Source of the DNA: Cervus elaphus
Lineage: Eukaryota; Chordata; Mammalia; Artiodactyla; Cervidae
Length of the DNA: 64,000 bases
Assembly (NCBI RefSeq): GCF_910594005.1
Contig: NW_025316727.1
Location: 124,001 to 188,000, forward strand
Reading direction: 5' to 3'
The notes under the pieces are model-generated. The model saw nothing but the letters and a program-made list of their open reading frames with translations, did no database searches and was not told the DNA's origin. Below are positions 39,801-54,200 of this stretch, one piece after another; the stretch's first letter is position 1; the number at the start of each line of letters is the position of its first letter. The position numbers were made by a program, and so were the translations under genes.

Positions 39801-39945
39801 TCAGGCTACTCGTATTTTTCACACCTTTTCAGGCTACTCGTATTTTTCATACCTTTTCATGCTTCTCGTATTTTTCAGGCCTTTTCATGCTTCTCGTATT
39901 TTTCAGGCCTTTTCATCCTCCTCGTATTTTTCACACCTTCTCAGG

Positions 39946-41317
39946 CTCCTCTTTTTTTTCAGGCCTTTTCATTCTCCTCGAATTTTTCACACCTTTTCAG
40001 GTTCCTCATAGTTTTCACACCTTTTCATGCTCCTCGTATTTTTCAGGCCTTTTCATGCTCCTCGTATTTTTCACACCTTTTCAGGCTCCTCGTATTTTTC
40101 AGGCCTTTTCATGCTCCTCGTATTTTTCACACCTTTTCATGCTCCTCGTATTTTTCAGGCCTTTTCAGGCTCCTCGTATTTTTCACACCTTTTCAGGCTC
40201 CTCGTATATTTCAGGCCTTTTCTGGGTCCTCGTATATTTCAGAACTTTTCATGCTCCTCGTATTTTTCACACCTGTTCATGCTCCTCGTATTTTTCACAC
40301 CTTTTCAGGCTCCTCGTAATTTTCAGACCTTTTTATGCTCCTCTTGTTTTTCAGGCCTTTTCATGCTCCTCGTATTTTTCAGGCCTTCTCATGCTCCTCG
40401 GATTTTTCACACCTTTTCAGGCTCCTCGTATTTTAAACACCTTTTCAGGCTCCTCGTATTTTTCACACCTTTTCAGGCTCCTTGTATTTTTCACACCTTT
40501 TCAGGCTCCTCGTATTTTTCAGACTCTTTCATACTCCCCATATTTTTCACACCATTTCAGGCTTCTCATATTTTTCACAGCTTTTCAGCGTCCTCGTATT
40601 TTTCACAGCTTTTCAGGCTCCTCATATTTTTCACAGGTTTTCAGGCTCCTCGTATTTTTCAGACTCTTTCATACTCCCCATATTTTTCACACCTTTTCAG
40701 GCTCCTCGTATTTTTCACACCTTTTCAGTCTCCTCCTATTTTTCACACCCTTTCATGCTCCTCGTATTTTTCAGGCCTTTTCAGGCTCCTCGTATTTTTC
40801 ACACCTTTTCAGGCTCCTCGTATTTTTCAGGCCTTTTCAGGCTCCTCGTATTTTTCACACCTTTTCAGGCTCCTCGTATATTTCAGGCCTTTTCTGGGTC
40901 CTCGTATTTTTCAGAACTTTTCATGCTCCTCGTATTTTTCACACCTGTTCATGCTCCTCGTATTTTTCACACCTTTTCAGGCTCCTCGTATTTTTCAGAC
41001 CTTTTTATGCTCCTCTTGTTTTTCAGGCCTTTTCATGCTCCTCGTATTTTTCAGGCCTTCTCATGCTCCTCGGATTTTTCACACCTTTTCAGGCTCCTCG
41101 TATTTTAAACACCTTCTCATGCTCCTCGGATTTTTCACACCTTTTCAGGCTCCTCATATTTTAAACACCTTTTCAGGCTCCTCGTATATTTCACACCTTT
41201 TCAGGCTACTCGTATTTTTCATACCTTTTCATGCTCCTCGTAGTTTTCAGGCCTTTTCATGCTTCTCGTATTTTTCAGGCCTTTTCATCCTCCTCGTATT
41301 TTTCACACCTTTTCAGG
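39946..41317 (+). repeat. Y block, first occurrence in super-HOR copy 1
   Basis: 1372 bp, exactly 49 x 28. It repeats at 42966-44337 (offset 3020) and at 60984-62355 (offset 21038). Unlike X and Z starts, its long-T unit is followed by CAGGCCTTTTCATTC with the full four-T run, where X and Z have CAGGCCTTTCATT. It contains the paired CAGACTCTTTCATACTCCCC units at about 40530 and 40661 and the GTATTTTAAACACC units near 40431 and 41101. Confidence 0.85.
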
Positions 41318-42965
41318 CTCCTCTTTTTTTTCAGGCCTTTCATTTTCCTCGAATTTTTCACACCTTTTCAGTTTCCTCATAGTTTTCACACCTTTTCATG
41401 CTCCTTGTATTTTTCAGGCCTTTTCATGCTCCTCGTTTTTTTCACACCTTTTCAGGTTCCTCGTATTTTTCAGGCCTTTTCCTGCTCCTCGTATTTTTCA
41501 CATCTTTTCAAGCTCCTCATATTTTTCACACATTTTCATGCTCCTCGTATTTTTCACATCTTTTCAGCCTCTTCGTATTTTTCACACCTTTTCAGGCTCC
41601 TTGTATTTTACACAACTTTTCAGGCTACTCGTATTTTTCATACCTTTTCATGTTCCTCGTATTTTTCAGGCCTTTTCAGGCTCTTCGTATTTTTCAGGCC
41701 TTTTCAGGCTCCTCGTATTTTTCAGGCCTTTTCAAGCTCCTCATATTTTTCAGGCTTTTTCACGCTCCTCGTATTTTTCACACATTCTCAGGCTCCTCGT
41801 ATTTTTCATACCTTTTCATGATCCTCGTATTTTTCAGGCCTTTTTATGCTCCTCTTATTTTTCAGGCCTTTTCATGCTCCTCATATTTTTCAGGTCTTTT
41901 CATGCTCCTCGTATTTTCACACCTTTTCAGGCTTCTCGTATTTTTACACATTTTCAGGCTCCTTCAATTTTTCAGGTCTTCTCATGCTCCTCGTATTTTT
42001 CAGGCCTTTTCAGGCTCCTCGTATTTTTCACACCTTTCCAGGCTCCTCGTATTTTTCACAGCTTTTCAGCATCCTCGTATTTTTCACAGCTTTTCAGGCT
42101 CCTCATATTTTTCACACGTTTTCAGGCTCCTCGTATATTTCAGGCCTTTTCTGGGTCCTCGTATTTTTCAGAACTTTTCATGCTCCTCGTATTTTTCACA
42201 CCTTTTCAGGCTCCTCGTATTTTTCACACCTTTTCAGGCTCCTCGTAATTTTCATGCCTTTTCTGGCTCCTCGTATTTTTCACACCTTTTGATGCTCTTC
42301 GTATTTTTCAAACATTTTCAGGCTCCTCATATTTTTCACCCCTTTACAGGCTCCTCATATTTTTCAAACCTTTTGAGGCTCCTGGTATTTTTCACACCTT
42401 TTCAGGCTCATCGTATTTTTCAGGCATTTTCAGGCTCCTCGTATTTTTCAGGCATTTTCAGGCTTCTCGTATTTTTAAGGCCTTTTCAGGCTCCTCGTAT
42501 TTTTCACACCTTTTCAAGCTCCTCATATTTTTCAGGCCTTTTCATACTCCTCGTATTTTTCAGGCCTTTTCTGGGTCCTCGTATTTTTCAGAACTTTTCA
42601 TGCTCCTCGTATTTTTCACACCTGTTCATGCTCCTCGAATTTTTCACACCTTTTCAGGCTCCTCGTATTTTTCAGACCTTTTTATGCTCCTCTTGTTTTT
42701 CAGGCCTTTTCATGCTCCTCGTATTTTTCAGGCCTTCTCATGCTCCTCGGATTTTTCAACCTTTTCAGGCTCCTCGTATTTTAAACACCTTTTCAGGCTC
42801 CTCGTATTTTTCACACCTTTTCAGGCTCCTCGTATTTTTCACACCTTTTCAGGCTACTCGTATTTTTCATACCTTTTCATGCTTCTCGTATTTTTCAGGC
42901 CTTTTCATGCTTCTCGTATTTTTCAGGCCTTTTCATCCTCCTCGTATTTTTCACACCTTTTCAGG
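41318..42965 (+). repeat. Z block of super-HOR copy 1
   Basis: 1648 bp. It matches 51319-52966 (offset 10001) and 62356-64000 (offset 21038, truncated by the window end). Marked by CATTTTCCTCGAATTTTTC and CAGTTTCCTCATAG near the start and by CTCCTTCAATTTTTCAGG at about 41960, a unit found only in Z blocks. Confidence 0.87.
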
Positions 42966-44337
42966 CTCCTCTTTTTTTTCAGGCCTTTTCATTCTCCTCG
43001 AATTTTTCACACCTTTTCAGGTTCCTCATAGTTTTCACACCTTTTCATGCTCCTTGTATTTTTCAGGCCTTTTCTTGCTCCTCGTTTTTTTCACACTTTT
43101 TCAGGCTCCTCGTATTTTTCAGGCCTTTTCATGCTCCTCGTATTTTTCACACCTTTTCATGCTCCTCGTATTTTTCAGGCCTTTTCAGGCTCCTCGTATT
43201 TTTCACACCTTTTCAGGCTCCTCGTATATTTCAGGCCTTTTCTGGGTCCTCGTATATTTCAGAACTTTTCATGCTCCTCGTATTTTTCACACCTGTTCAT
43301 GCTCCTCGTATTTTTCACACCTTTTCAGGCTCCTCGTAATTTTCAGACCTTTTTATGCTCCTCTTGTTTTTCAGGCCTTTTCATGCTCCTCGTATTTTTC
43401 AGGCCTTCTCATGCTCCTTGGATTTTTCACACCTTTTCAGGCTCCTCGTATTTTAAACAGCTTTTCAGGCTCCTCGTATTTTTCACACCTTTTCAGGCTC
43501 CTTGTATTTTTCACACCTTTTCAGGCTCCTCGTATTTTTCAGACTCTTTCATACTCCCCATATTTTTCACACCATTTCAGGCTTCTCATATTTTTCACAG
43601 CTTTTCAGCGTCCTCGTAGTTTTCACAGCTTTTCAGGCTCCTCATATTTTTCACAGGTTTTCAGGCTCCTCGTATTTTTCAGACTCTTTCATACTCCCCA
43701 TATTTTTCACACCTTTTCAGGCTCCTCGTATTTTTCACACATTTTCAGTCTCCTCCTATTTTTCACACCCTTTCATGCTCCTCGTATTTTTCAGGCCTTT
43801 TCAGGCTCCTCGTATTTTTCACACCTTTTCAAGCTCCTCGTATTTTTCAGGCCTTTTCAGGCTCCTCGTATTTTTCACACCTTTTCAGGCTCCTCGTATA
43901 TTTCAGGCCTTTTCTGGGTCCTCGTATTTTTCAGAACTTTTCATGCTCCTCGTATTTTTCACACCTGTTCATGCTCCTCGTATTTTTCACACCTTTTCAG
44001 GCTCCTCGTATTTTTCAGACCTTTTTATGCTCCTCTTGTTTTTCAGGCCTTTTCATGCTCCTCGTATTTTTCAGGCCTTCTCATGCTCCTCGGATTTTTC
44101 ACACCTTTTCAGGCTCCTCGTATTTTAAACACCTTCTCATGCTCCTCGGATTTTTCACACCTTTTCAGGCTCCTCATATTTTAAACACCTTTTCAGGCTC
44201 CTCGTATATTTCACACCTTTTCAGGCTACTCATATTTTTCATACCTTTTCATGCTCCTCGTATTTTTCAGGCCTTTTCATGCTTCTCGTATTTTTCAGGC
44301 CTTTTCATCCTCCTCGTATTTTTCACACCTTTTCAGG
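42966..44337 (+). repeat. Y block, second occurrence in super-HOR copy 1
   Basis: 1372 bp, homologous to 39946-41317. Private substitutions include CTTTTCTTGCTCC near 43073, CTCCTTGGATTTTTC near 43415, AAACAGCTTTTC near 43456 and GTCCTCGTAGTTTTC near 43610. All of these recur in 52967-54338, so that block is the direct counterpart of this Y and not of the first. Confidence 0.87.
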
Positions 44338-47300
44338 CTCCTCTTTTTTTTCAGGCCTTTCATTCTCCTCGAATTTTTCACACCTTTTCAGGTTCCTCAT
44401 AGTTTTCACACCTTTTCATGCTCCTTGTATTTTTCAGGCCTTTTCATGCTCCTCGTTTTTTTCACACCTTTTCAGGTTCCTCGTATTTTTCAGGCCTTTT
44501 CATGCTCCTCGTCTTTTTCACACCTTTTCAGGCTCCTCATAGTTTTCACACCTTTTCAGGCTCTTCATATTTTTCAGGCCTTTTCAGGCTCCTCATATTT
44601 TTCACAACTTTTCAGGCTCCTCGTATTTTGACACCTTTTCAGGCTCCTCATATTTTTCAGGCCTCTTCAGGCTCCTCATATTTTTCACACCTTTTCAGGT
44701 TCCTCGTATTTTTACACCTATTCAGGCTCCTCGTATTTTTCACAACTTTTCAGGCTACTCGTATTTTTCATACCTTTTCATGCTTCTCGTGTTTTTCAGG
44801 CCTTTTCATGCTTCTCGTATTTTTCAGGCCTTCTCCTGCTCCTCGTATTTTTCACATCTTTTCAAGCTCCTCATATTTTTCACACGTTTTCATGCTCCTT
44901 GTATTTTCACACCTTTTCAGTCTCCTCGTACTTTTCACACCTTTTCAAGCTCCTCGTATTTTTCACATCTTTTCAGCCTCTTCGTATTTTTCACACCATT
45001 TCAGGCTCCTTGTATTTTACACAACTTTTCGGGCTACTCGTATTTTTCATACCTTTTCATGCTCCTCATATTTTTCAGGCCTTTTCATGCTCCTCATATT
45101 TTTCAGGCCTTTTCATGCTCCTCGTATTTTTCAGGCCTTTTCAGACTCCTCGTATTTTTCACAACTTTTCAGGCTACTCGTATTTTTGATAACTTTTCAT
45201 GCTCCTCATATTTTTCAGGCCTTTTATGCTTCTTGTATTTTTCAGGCCTTTTCGTGCTCCTCATATTTTTCAGGCCTTTTCAGGCTCCTCGTATTTTTCA
45301 CACTTTTCATGCTTCTCGTATTTTTCAGGCCTTTTCAGGCTCCTCGTATTTTTCACACCTTTTCAGGCTCCTCGTATTTTTCATGCCTTTTCAGGCTCCT
45401 CGTATTTTTCACACCTTTTCATGCTCCTCGTATTTTTCAGGCCTTTTCTGTGTCCTCGTATATATCAGAACTTTTCATGCACCTCGTATTTTTCACACCT
45501 GTTCATGCTCCTCGTATTTTTCACACCTTTTCAGGCTCCTCGTATTTTTCAGACCTTTTTATGCTCCTCTTGTTTTTCAGGCCTTTTCATGCTCCTCGTA
45601 TTTTTCAAGCCTTCTCATGCTCCTCGGATTTTTCACACCTTTTCAGGCTCCTCGTATTTTAAACAGCTTTTCAGGCTCCTCGTATTTTTCACACCTTTTC
45701 AGGCTCCTCGTATTTTTCACACCTTTTCAGGCTACTCGTATTTTTCATACCTTTTCATGCTCCTCGTATTTTTCAGGCCTTTTCATGCTTCTCGTATTTT
45801 TCAGGCCTTTTCATCCTCCTCATATTTTTCACACCTTTTCAGATTCCTCGCATTTTTACACCTTTTCAGGCTCTTCGTATTTTTCACAACTTTTCAGGCT
45901 TCTCGTATTTTTCATACATTTTCATGCTTCTCGTGTTTTTCAGGCCTTTTCAAGCTTCTCGTATTTTTCAGGCCTTTTCCTGCTCCTCGTATTTTTCACA
46001 TCTTTTCAAGCTCCTCATATTTTTCACACATTTTCATGCTCCTCGTATTTTTCACATCTTTTCAGCCTCTTCGTATTTTTCACACCTTTTCAGGCTCCTT
46101 GTGTTTTACACAACTTTTCAGGCTACTCGTATTTTTCATACCTTTTCATGTTCCTCGTATTTTTCAGGCCTTTTCAGGCTCTTCCTATTTTTCAGGCCTT
46201 TTCAGGCTCCTCCTATTTTTCAGGCCTTTTCAAGCTCCTCATATTTTTCAGGCTTTTTCACGCTCCTCGTATTTTTCACACATTCTCAGGCTCCTCGTAT
46301 TTTTCATACCTTTTCATGATCCTCGTATTTTTCAGGCCTTTTTATGCTCCTCTTATTTTTCAGGCCTTTTCATGCTCCTCATATTTTTCAGGTCTTTTCA
46401 TGCTCCTCGTATTTTCACACCTTTTCAGGCTTCTCGTATTTTTACACATTTTCAGGCTCCTCGTATTTTTCAGGTCTTCGCATGCTCCTTGTATTTTTCA
46501 GGCCTTTTCAGGCTCCTCGTATTTTTCACACCTTTTCAGGCTCCTCGTATTTTTCACACCTTTCCAGGCTCCTCGTATTTTTCACAGCTTTTCAGCATCC
46601 TCGTATTTTTCACAGCTTTTCAGGCTCCTCATATTTTTCACACGTTTTCAGGCTCCTCGTATATTTCAGGCCTTTTCTGGGTCCTCGTATTTTTCAGAAC
46701 TTTTCATGCTCCTCGTATTTTTCACACCTTTTCAGGCTTCTCGTATTTTTCACACCTTTTCAGGCTCCTCGTAATTTTCATGCCTTTTCTGGCTCCTCGT
46801 ATTTTTCACACCTTTTCATGCTCTTCGTATTTTTCAAACATTTTCAGGCTCCTCATATTTTTCACCCCTTTACAGGCTCCTCATATTTTTCAAACCTTTT
46901 GAGGCTCCTGGTATTTTTCACACCTTTTCAGGCTCATCGTATTTTTCAGGCATTTTCAGGCTCCTCGTATTTTTCAGGCATTTTCAGGCTTCTCGTATTT
47001 TTAAGGCCTTTTCAGGCTCCTCTTATTTTTCACACCTTTTCAAGCTCCTCATATTTTTCAGGCCTTTTCATACTCCTCGTATTTTTCAGGCCTTTTCTGG
47101 GTCCTCGTATTTTTCAGAACTTTTCATGCTCCTCGTATTTTTCACACCTGTTCATGCTCCTCGAATTTTTCACACCTTTTCAGGCTCCTCGTATTTTTCA
47201 GACCTTTTTATGCTCCTCTTGTTTTTCAGGCCTTTTCATGCTCCTCGTATTTTTCAGGCCTTCTCCTGCTCCTCGGATTTTTCAACCTTTTCAGGCTCCT

Positions 47301-48274
47301 CGTATTTTAAACACCTTTTCAGCCTCCTCGTATTTTTCAGGCCTCTTCAGGCTCCTCATATTTTTCACACCTTTTCAGGTTCCTCGTATTTTTACACCTA
47401 TTCAGGCTCCTCGTATTTTTCACACCTTTTCAGGCTCCTTGTATTTTTCACACCTTTTCAGGCTCCTCGTATTTTTCAGACTCTTTCATACTCCCCATAT
47501 TTTTCACACCATTTCAGGCTTCTCATATTTTTCACAGCTTTTCAGCGTCCTCGTATTTTTCACAGCTTTTCAGGCTCCTCATATTTTTCACAGGTTTTCA
47601 GGCTCCTCGTATTTTTCAGACTCTTTCATACTCCCCATATTTTTCACACCTTTTCAGGCTCCTCGTATTTTTCACACCTTTTCAGTCTCCTCCTATTTTT
47701 CACACCCTTTCATGCTCCTCGTATTTTTCAGGCCTTTTCAGGCTCCTCGTATTTTTCACACCTTTTCAAGCTCCTCGTATTTTTCAGGCCTTTTCAGGCT
47801 CCTCGTATTTTTCACACCTTTTCAGGCTCCTCGTATATTTCAGGCCTTTTCTGGGTCCTCGTATTTTTCAGAACTTTTCATGCTCCTCGTATTTTTCACA
47901 CCTGTTCATGCTCCTCGTATTTTTCACACCTTTTCAGGCTCCTCGTATTTTTCAGACCTTTTTATGCTCCTCTTGTTTTTCAGGCCTTTTCATGCTCCTC
48001 GTATTTTTCAGGCCTTCTCATGCTCCTCGGATTTTTCACACCTTTTCAGGCTCCTCGTATTTTAAACACCTTCTCATGCTCCTCGGATTTTTCACACCTT
48101 TTCAGGCTCCTCATATTTTAAACACCTTTTCAGGCTCCTCGTATATTTCACACCTTTTCAGGCTACTCGTATTTTTCATACCTTTTCATGCTCCTCGTAG
48201 TTTTCAGGCCTTTTCATGCTTCTCGTATTTTTCAGGCCTTTTCATCCTCCTCGTATTTTTCACACCTTTTCAGG

Positions 48275-51200
48275 CTCCTCTTTTCTTTCAGGCCTTTCAT
48301 TCTCCTCGAATTTTTCACACCTTTTCAGGTTCCTCATAGTTTTCACACCTTTTCATGCTCCTTGTATTTTTCAGGCCTTTTCATGCTCCTCGTTTTTTTC
48401 ACACCTTTTCAGGTTCCTCGTATTTTTCAGGCCTTTTCATGCTCCTCGTCTTTTTCACACCTTTTCAGGCTCCTCATAGTTTTCACACCTTTTCAGGCTT
48501 CTCATATTTTTCAGGCCTTTTCAGGCTCCTCATATTTTTCACAGCTTTTCAGGCTCCTCGTATTTTTCACACCTTTTCAGGCTCCTCATATTTTTCAGGC
48601 CTCTTCAGGCTCCTCGTATTTTTACACCTATTCAGGCTCCTCGTATTTTTCACAACTTTTCAGGCTACTCGTATTTTTCATACCTTTTCATGCTTCTCGT
48701 GTTTTTCAGGCCTTTTCAAGCTTCTCGTATTTTTCAGGCCTTCTCCTGCTCCTCGTATTTTTCACATCTTTTCAAGCTCCTCATATTTTTCACACGTTTT
48801 CATGCTCCTTGTATTTTCACACCTTTTCAGTCTCCTCGTACTTTTCACACCTTTTCAAGCTCCTCGTATTTTTCACATCTTTTCAGGCTCCTCGTATTTT
48901 TCACACCATTTCAGGCTCCTTGTATTTTACACAACTTTTCGGGCTACTCGTATTTTTCATACCTTTTCATTCTCCTCATATTTTTCAGGCCTTTTCATGC
49001 TCCTCATATTTTTCAGTCCTTTTCAGGCTCCTCGTATTTTTCAGGCCTTTTCAGGCTCCTCGTATTTTTCACAACTTTTCAGGCTACTCGTATTTTTGAT
49101 AACTTTTCATGCTCCTCATATTTTTCAGGCCTTTTATGCTTCTTGTATTTTTCAGGCCTTTTCGTGCTCCTCATATTTTTCAGGCCTTTTCAGGCTCCTC
49201 GTATTTTTCACACTTTTCATGCTCCTCGTATTTTTCAGGCATTTTCAGGCTCCTCGTATTTTTCACACCTTTTCAGGCTCCTCGTATTTTTCAGGCCTTT
49301 TCAGGCTCCTCGTATTTTTCACACCTTTTCATGCTCCTCGTATTTTTCAGGCCTTTTCAGGCTCCTCGTATTTTTCACATCTTTTCAGGCTCCTCGTATA
49401 TTTCAGGCCTTTTCTGTGTCCTCATATATATCAGAACTTTTCATGCTCCTCGTATTTTTCACACCTGTTCATGCTCCTCGTATTTTTCACATCTTTTCAG
49501 GCTCCTCGTATTTTTCAGACCTTTTTATGCTCCTCTTGTTTTTCAGGCCTTTTCATGCTCCTCGTATTTTTCAAGCCTTCTCATGCTCCTCGGATTTTTC
49601 ACACCTTTTCAGGCTCCTCGTATTTTAAACAGCTTTTCAGGCTCCTCGTATTTTTCACACCTTTTCAGGCTCCTCATATTTTTCACACCTTTTCAGGCTC
49701 CTCGTATTTTTCAGACCTTTTCATGCTCCTCGTATTTTTCAGGCCTTTTCATGCTTCTCGTATTTTTCAGGCCTTTTCATCCTCCTCATATTTTTCACAC
49801 CTTTTCAGATTCCTCGTATTTTTACACCTTTTCAGGCTCCTCGTATTTTTCACAACTTTTCAGGCTACTCGTATTTTTCATACCTTTTCATGCTTCTCGT
49901 GTTTTTCAGGCCTTTTCAAGCTTCTCGTATTTTTCAGGCCTTTTCCTGCTCCTCGTATTTTTCACATCTTTTCAAGCTCCTCATATTTTTCACACATTTT
50001 CATGCTCCTCGTATTTTTCACATCTTTTCAGCCTCTTCGTATTTTTCACACCTTTTCAGGCTCCTTGTATTTTACACAACTTTTCAGGCTACTTGTATTT
50101 TTCATACCTTTTCATGTTCCTCGTATTTTTCAGGCCTTTTCAGGCTCCTCGTATTTTTCAGGCCTTTTCAAGCTCCTCATATTTTTCAGGCTTTTTCACG
50201 CTCCTCGTATTTTTCACACATTCTCAGGCTCCTCGTATTTTTCATACCTTTTCATGATTCTCGTATTTTTCAGGCCTTTTTATGCTCCTCTTATTTTTCA
50301 GGCCTTTTCATGCTCCTCATATTTTTCAGGTCTTTTCATGCTCCTCGTATTTTCACACCTTTTCAGGCTTCTCGTATTTTTACACATTTTCAGGCTCCTC
50401 GTATTTTTCAGGTCTTCTCATGCTCCTCGTATTTTTCAGGCCTTTTCAGGCTCCTCGTATTTTTCACACCTTTTCACGCTCCTCGTATTTTTCACACCTT
50501 TCCAGGCTCCTCGTATTTTTCACAGCTTTTCAGCATCCTCGTATTTTTCACAGCTTTTCAGGCTCCTCATATTTTTCACACGTTTTCAGGCTCCTCGTAT
50601 ATTTCAGGCCTTTTCTGGGTCCTCGTATTTTTCAGAACTTTTCATGCTCCTCGTATTTTTCACACCTTTTCAGGCTCCTCGTATTTTTCACACCTTTTCA
50701 GGCTCCTCGTAATTTTCATGCCTTTTCTTGCTCCTCGTATTTTTCACACCTTTTGATGCTCTTCGTATTTTTCAAACATTTTCAGGCTCCTCATATTTTT
50801 CACCCCTTTACAGGCTCCTCATATTTTTCAAACCTTTTGAGGCTCCTGGTATTTTTCACACCTTTTCAGGCTCCTCGTATATTTCAGGCCTTTTCTGGGT
50901 CCTCGTATTTTTCAGAACTTTTCATGCTCCTCGTATTTTTCACACCTGTTCATGCTCCTCGTATTTTTCACACCTTTTCAGGCTCCTCGTATTTTTCAGA
51001 CCTTTTTATGCTCCTCTTGTTTTTCAGGCCTTTTCATGCTCCTCGTATTTTTCAGGCCTTCTCATGCTCCTCGGATTTTTCACACCTTTTCAGGCTCCTC
51101 GTATTTTAAACACCTTCTCATGCTCCTCGGATTTTTCACACCTTTTCAGGCTCCTCATATTTTAAACACCTTTTCAGGCTCCTCGTATATTTCACACCTT

Positions 51201-54200
51201 TTCAGGCTACTCGTATTTTTCATACCTTTTCATGCTCCTCGTAGTTTTCAGGCCTTTTCATGCTTCTCGTATTTTTCAGGCCTTTTCATCCTCCTCGTAT
51301 TTTTCACACCTTTTCAGGCTCCTCTTTTTTTTCAGGCCTTTCATTTTCCTCGAATTTTTCACACCTTTTCAGTTTCCTCATAGTTTTCACACCTTTTCAT
51401 GCTCCTTGTATTTTTCAGGCCTTTTCATGCTCCTCGTTTTTTTCACACCTTTTCAGGTTCCTCGTATTTTTCAGGCCTTTTCCTGCTCCTCGTATTTTTC
51501 ACATCTTTTCAAGCTCCTCATATTTTTCACACATTTTCATGCTCCTCGTATTTTTCACATCTTTTCAGCCTCTTCGTATTTTTCACACCTTTTCAGGCTC
51601 CTTGTATTTTACACAACTTTTCAGGCTACTCGTATTTTTCATACCTTTTCATGTTCCTCGTATTTTTCAGGCCTTTTCAGGCTCTTCGTATTTTTCAGGC
51701 CTTTTCAGGCTCCTCGTATTTTTCAGGCCTTTTCAAGCTCCTCATATTTTTCAGGCTTTTTCACGCTCCTCGTATTTTTCACACATTCTCAGGCTCCTCG
51801 TATTTTTCATACCTTTTCATGATCCTCGTATTTTTCAGGCCTTTTTATGCTCCTCTTATTTTTCAGGCCTTTTCATGCTCCTCATATTTTTCAGGTCTTT
51901 TCATGCTCCTCGTATTTTCACACCTTTTCAGGCTTCTCGTATTTTTACACATTTTCAGGCTCCTTCAATTTTTCAGGTCTTCTCATGCTCCTCGTATTTT
52001 TCAGGCCTTTTCAGGCTCCTCGTATTTTTCACACCTTTCCAGGCTCCTCGTATTTTTCACAGCTTTTCAGCATCCTCGTATTTTTCACAGCTTTTCAGGC
52101 TCCTCATATTTTTCACACGTTTTCAGGCTCCTCGTATATTTCAGGCCTTTTCTGGGTCCTCGTATTTTTCAGAACTTTTCATGCTCCTCGTATTTTTCAC
52201 ACCTTTTCAGGCTCCTCGTATTTTTCACACGTTTTCAGGCTCCTCGTAATTTTCATGCCTTTTCTGGCTCCTCGTATTTTTCACACCTTTTCATGCTCTT
52301 CGTATTTTTCAAACATTTTCAGGCTCCTCATATTTTTCACCCCTTTACAGGCTCCTCATATTTTTCAAACCTTTTGAGGCTCCTGGTATTTTTCACACCT
52401 TTTCAGGCTCATCGTATTTTTCAGGCATTTTCAGGCTCCTCGTATTTTTCAGGCATTTTCAGGCTTCTCGTATTTTTAAGGCCTTTTCAGGCTCCTCTTA
52501 TTTTTCACACCTTTTCAAGCTCCTCATATTTTTCAGGCCTTTTCATACTCCTCGTATTTTTCAGGCCTTTTCTGGGTCCTCGTATTTTTCAGAACTTTTC
52601 ATGCTCCTCGTATTTTTCACACCTGTTCATGCTCCTCGAATTTTTCACACCTTTTCAGGCTCCTCGTATTTTTCAGACCTTTTTATGCTCCTCTTGTTTT
52701 TCAGGCCTTTTCATGCTCCTCGTATTTTTCAGGCCTTCTCATGCTCCTCGGATTTTTCAACCTTTTCAGGCTCCTCGTATTTTAAACACCTTTTCAGGCT
52801 CCTCGTATTTTTCACACCTTTTCAGGCTCCTCGTATTTTTCACACCTTTTCAGGCTACTCGTATTTTTCATACCTTTTCATGCTTCTCGTATTTTTCAGG
52901 CCTTTTCATGCTTCTCGTATTTTTCAGGCCTTTTCATCCTCCTCGTATTTTTCACACCTTTTCAGGCTCCTCTTTTTTTTCAGGCCTTTTCATTCTCCTC
53001 GAATTTTTCACACCTTTTCAGGTTCCTCATAGTTTTCACACCTTTTCATGCTCCTTGTATTTTTCAGGCCTTTTCTTGCTCCTCGTTTTTTTCACACTTT
53101 TTCAGGCTCCTAGTATTTTTCAGGCCTTTTCATGCTCCTCGTATTTTTCACACCTTTTCATGCTCCTCGTATTTTTCAGGCCTTTTCATGCTCCTCGTAT
53201 TTTTCACACCTTTTCAGGCTCCTCGTATATTTCAGGCCTTTTCTGGGTCCTCGTATATTTCAGAACTTTTCATGCTCCTCGTATTTTTCACACCTGTTCA
53301 TGCTCCTCGTATTTTTCACACCTTTTCAGGCTCCTCGTAATTTTCAGACCTTTTTATGCTCCTCTTGTTTTTCAGGCCTTTTCATGCTCCTCGTATTTTT
53401 CAGGCCTTCTCATGCTCCTTGGATTTTTCACACCTTTTCAGGCTCCTCGTATTTTAAACAGCTTTTCAGGCTCCTCGTATTTTTCACACCTTTTCAGGCT
53501 CCTTGTATTTTTCACACCTTTTCAGGCTCCTCGTATTTTTCAGACTCTTTCATACTCCCCATATTTTTCACACCATTTCAGGCTTCTCATATTTTTCACA
53601 GCTTTTCAGCGTCCTCGTAGTTTTCACAGCTTTTCAGGCTCCTCATATTTTTCACAGGTTTTCAGGCTCCTCGTATTTTTCAGACTCTTTCATACTCCCC
53701 ATATTTTTCACACCTTTTCAGGCTCCTCGTATTTTTCACACATTTTCAGTCTCCTCCTATTTTTCACACCCTTTCATGCTCCTCGTATTTTTCAGGCCTT
53801 TTCAGGCTCCTCGTATTTTTCACACCTTTTCAAGCTCCTCGTATTTTTCAGGCCTTTTCAGGCTCCTCGTATTTTTCACACCTTTTCAGGCTCCTCGTAT
53901 ATTTCAGGCCTTTTCTGGGTCCTCGTATTTTTCAGAACTTTTCATGCTCCTCGTATTTTTCACACCTGTTCATGCTCCTCGTATTTTTCACACCTTTTCA
54001 GGCTCCTCGTATTTTTCAGACCTTTTTATGCTCCTCTTGTTTTTCAGGCCTTTTCATGCTCCTCGTATTTTTCAGGCCTTCTCATGCTCCTCGGATTTTT
54101 CACACCTTTTCAGGCTCCTCGTATTTTAAACACCTTCTCATGCTCCTCGGATTTTTCACACCTTTTCAGGCTCCTCATATTTTAAACACCTTTTCAGGCT

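Larger units (their letters stand above)
36820..48274 (+). repeat. Super-HOR, copy 1 (11455 bp, X-Y-Z-Y-X')
   Basis: Starts at a private form of the long-T unit, CTCCTCTTTTCTTTCAGG, found only at 36820, 48275 and 57858. Ordinary long-T units divide it into X (36820-39945, 3126 bp), Y (39946-41317, 1372 bp), Z (41318-42965, 1648 bp), Y again (42966-44337, 1372 bp) and X' (44338-48274, 3937 bp). X and X' each carry one TATATATCAG unit (37997 and 45459). This is the most complete copy of the longest repeat order seen in the window. Confidence 0.88.
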
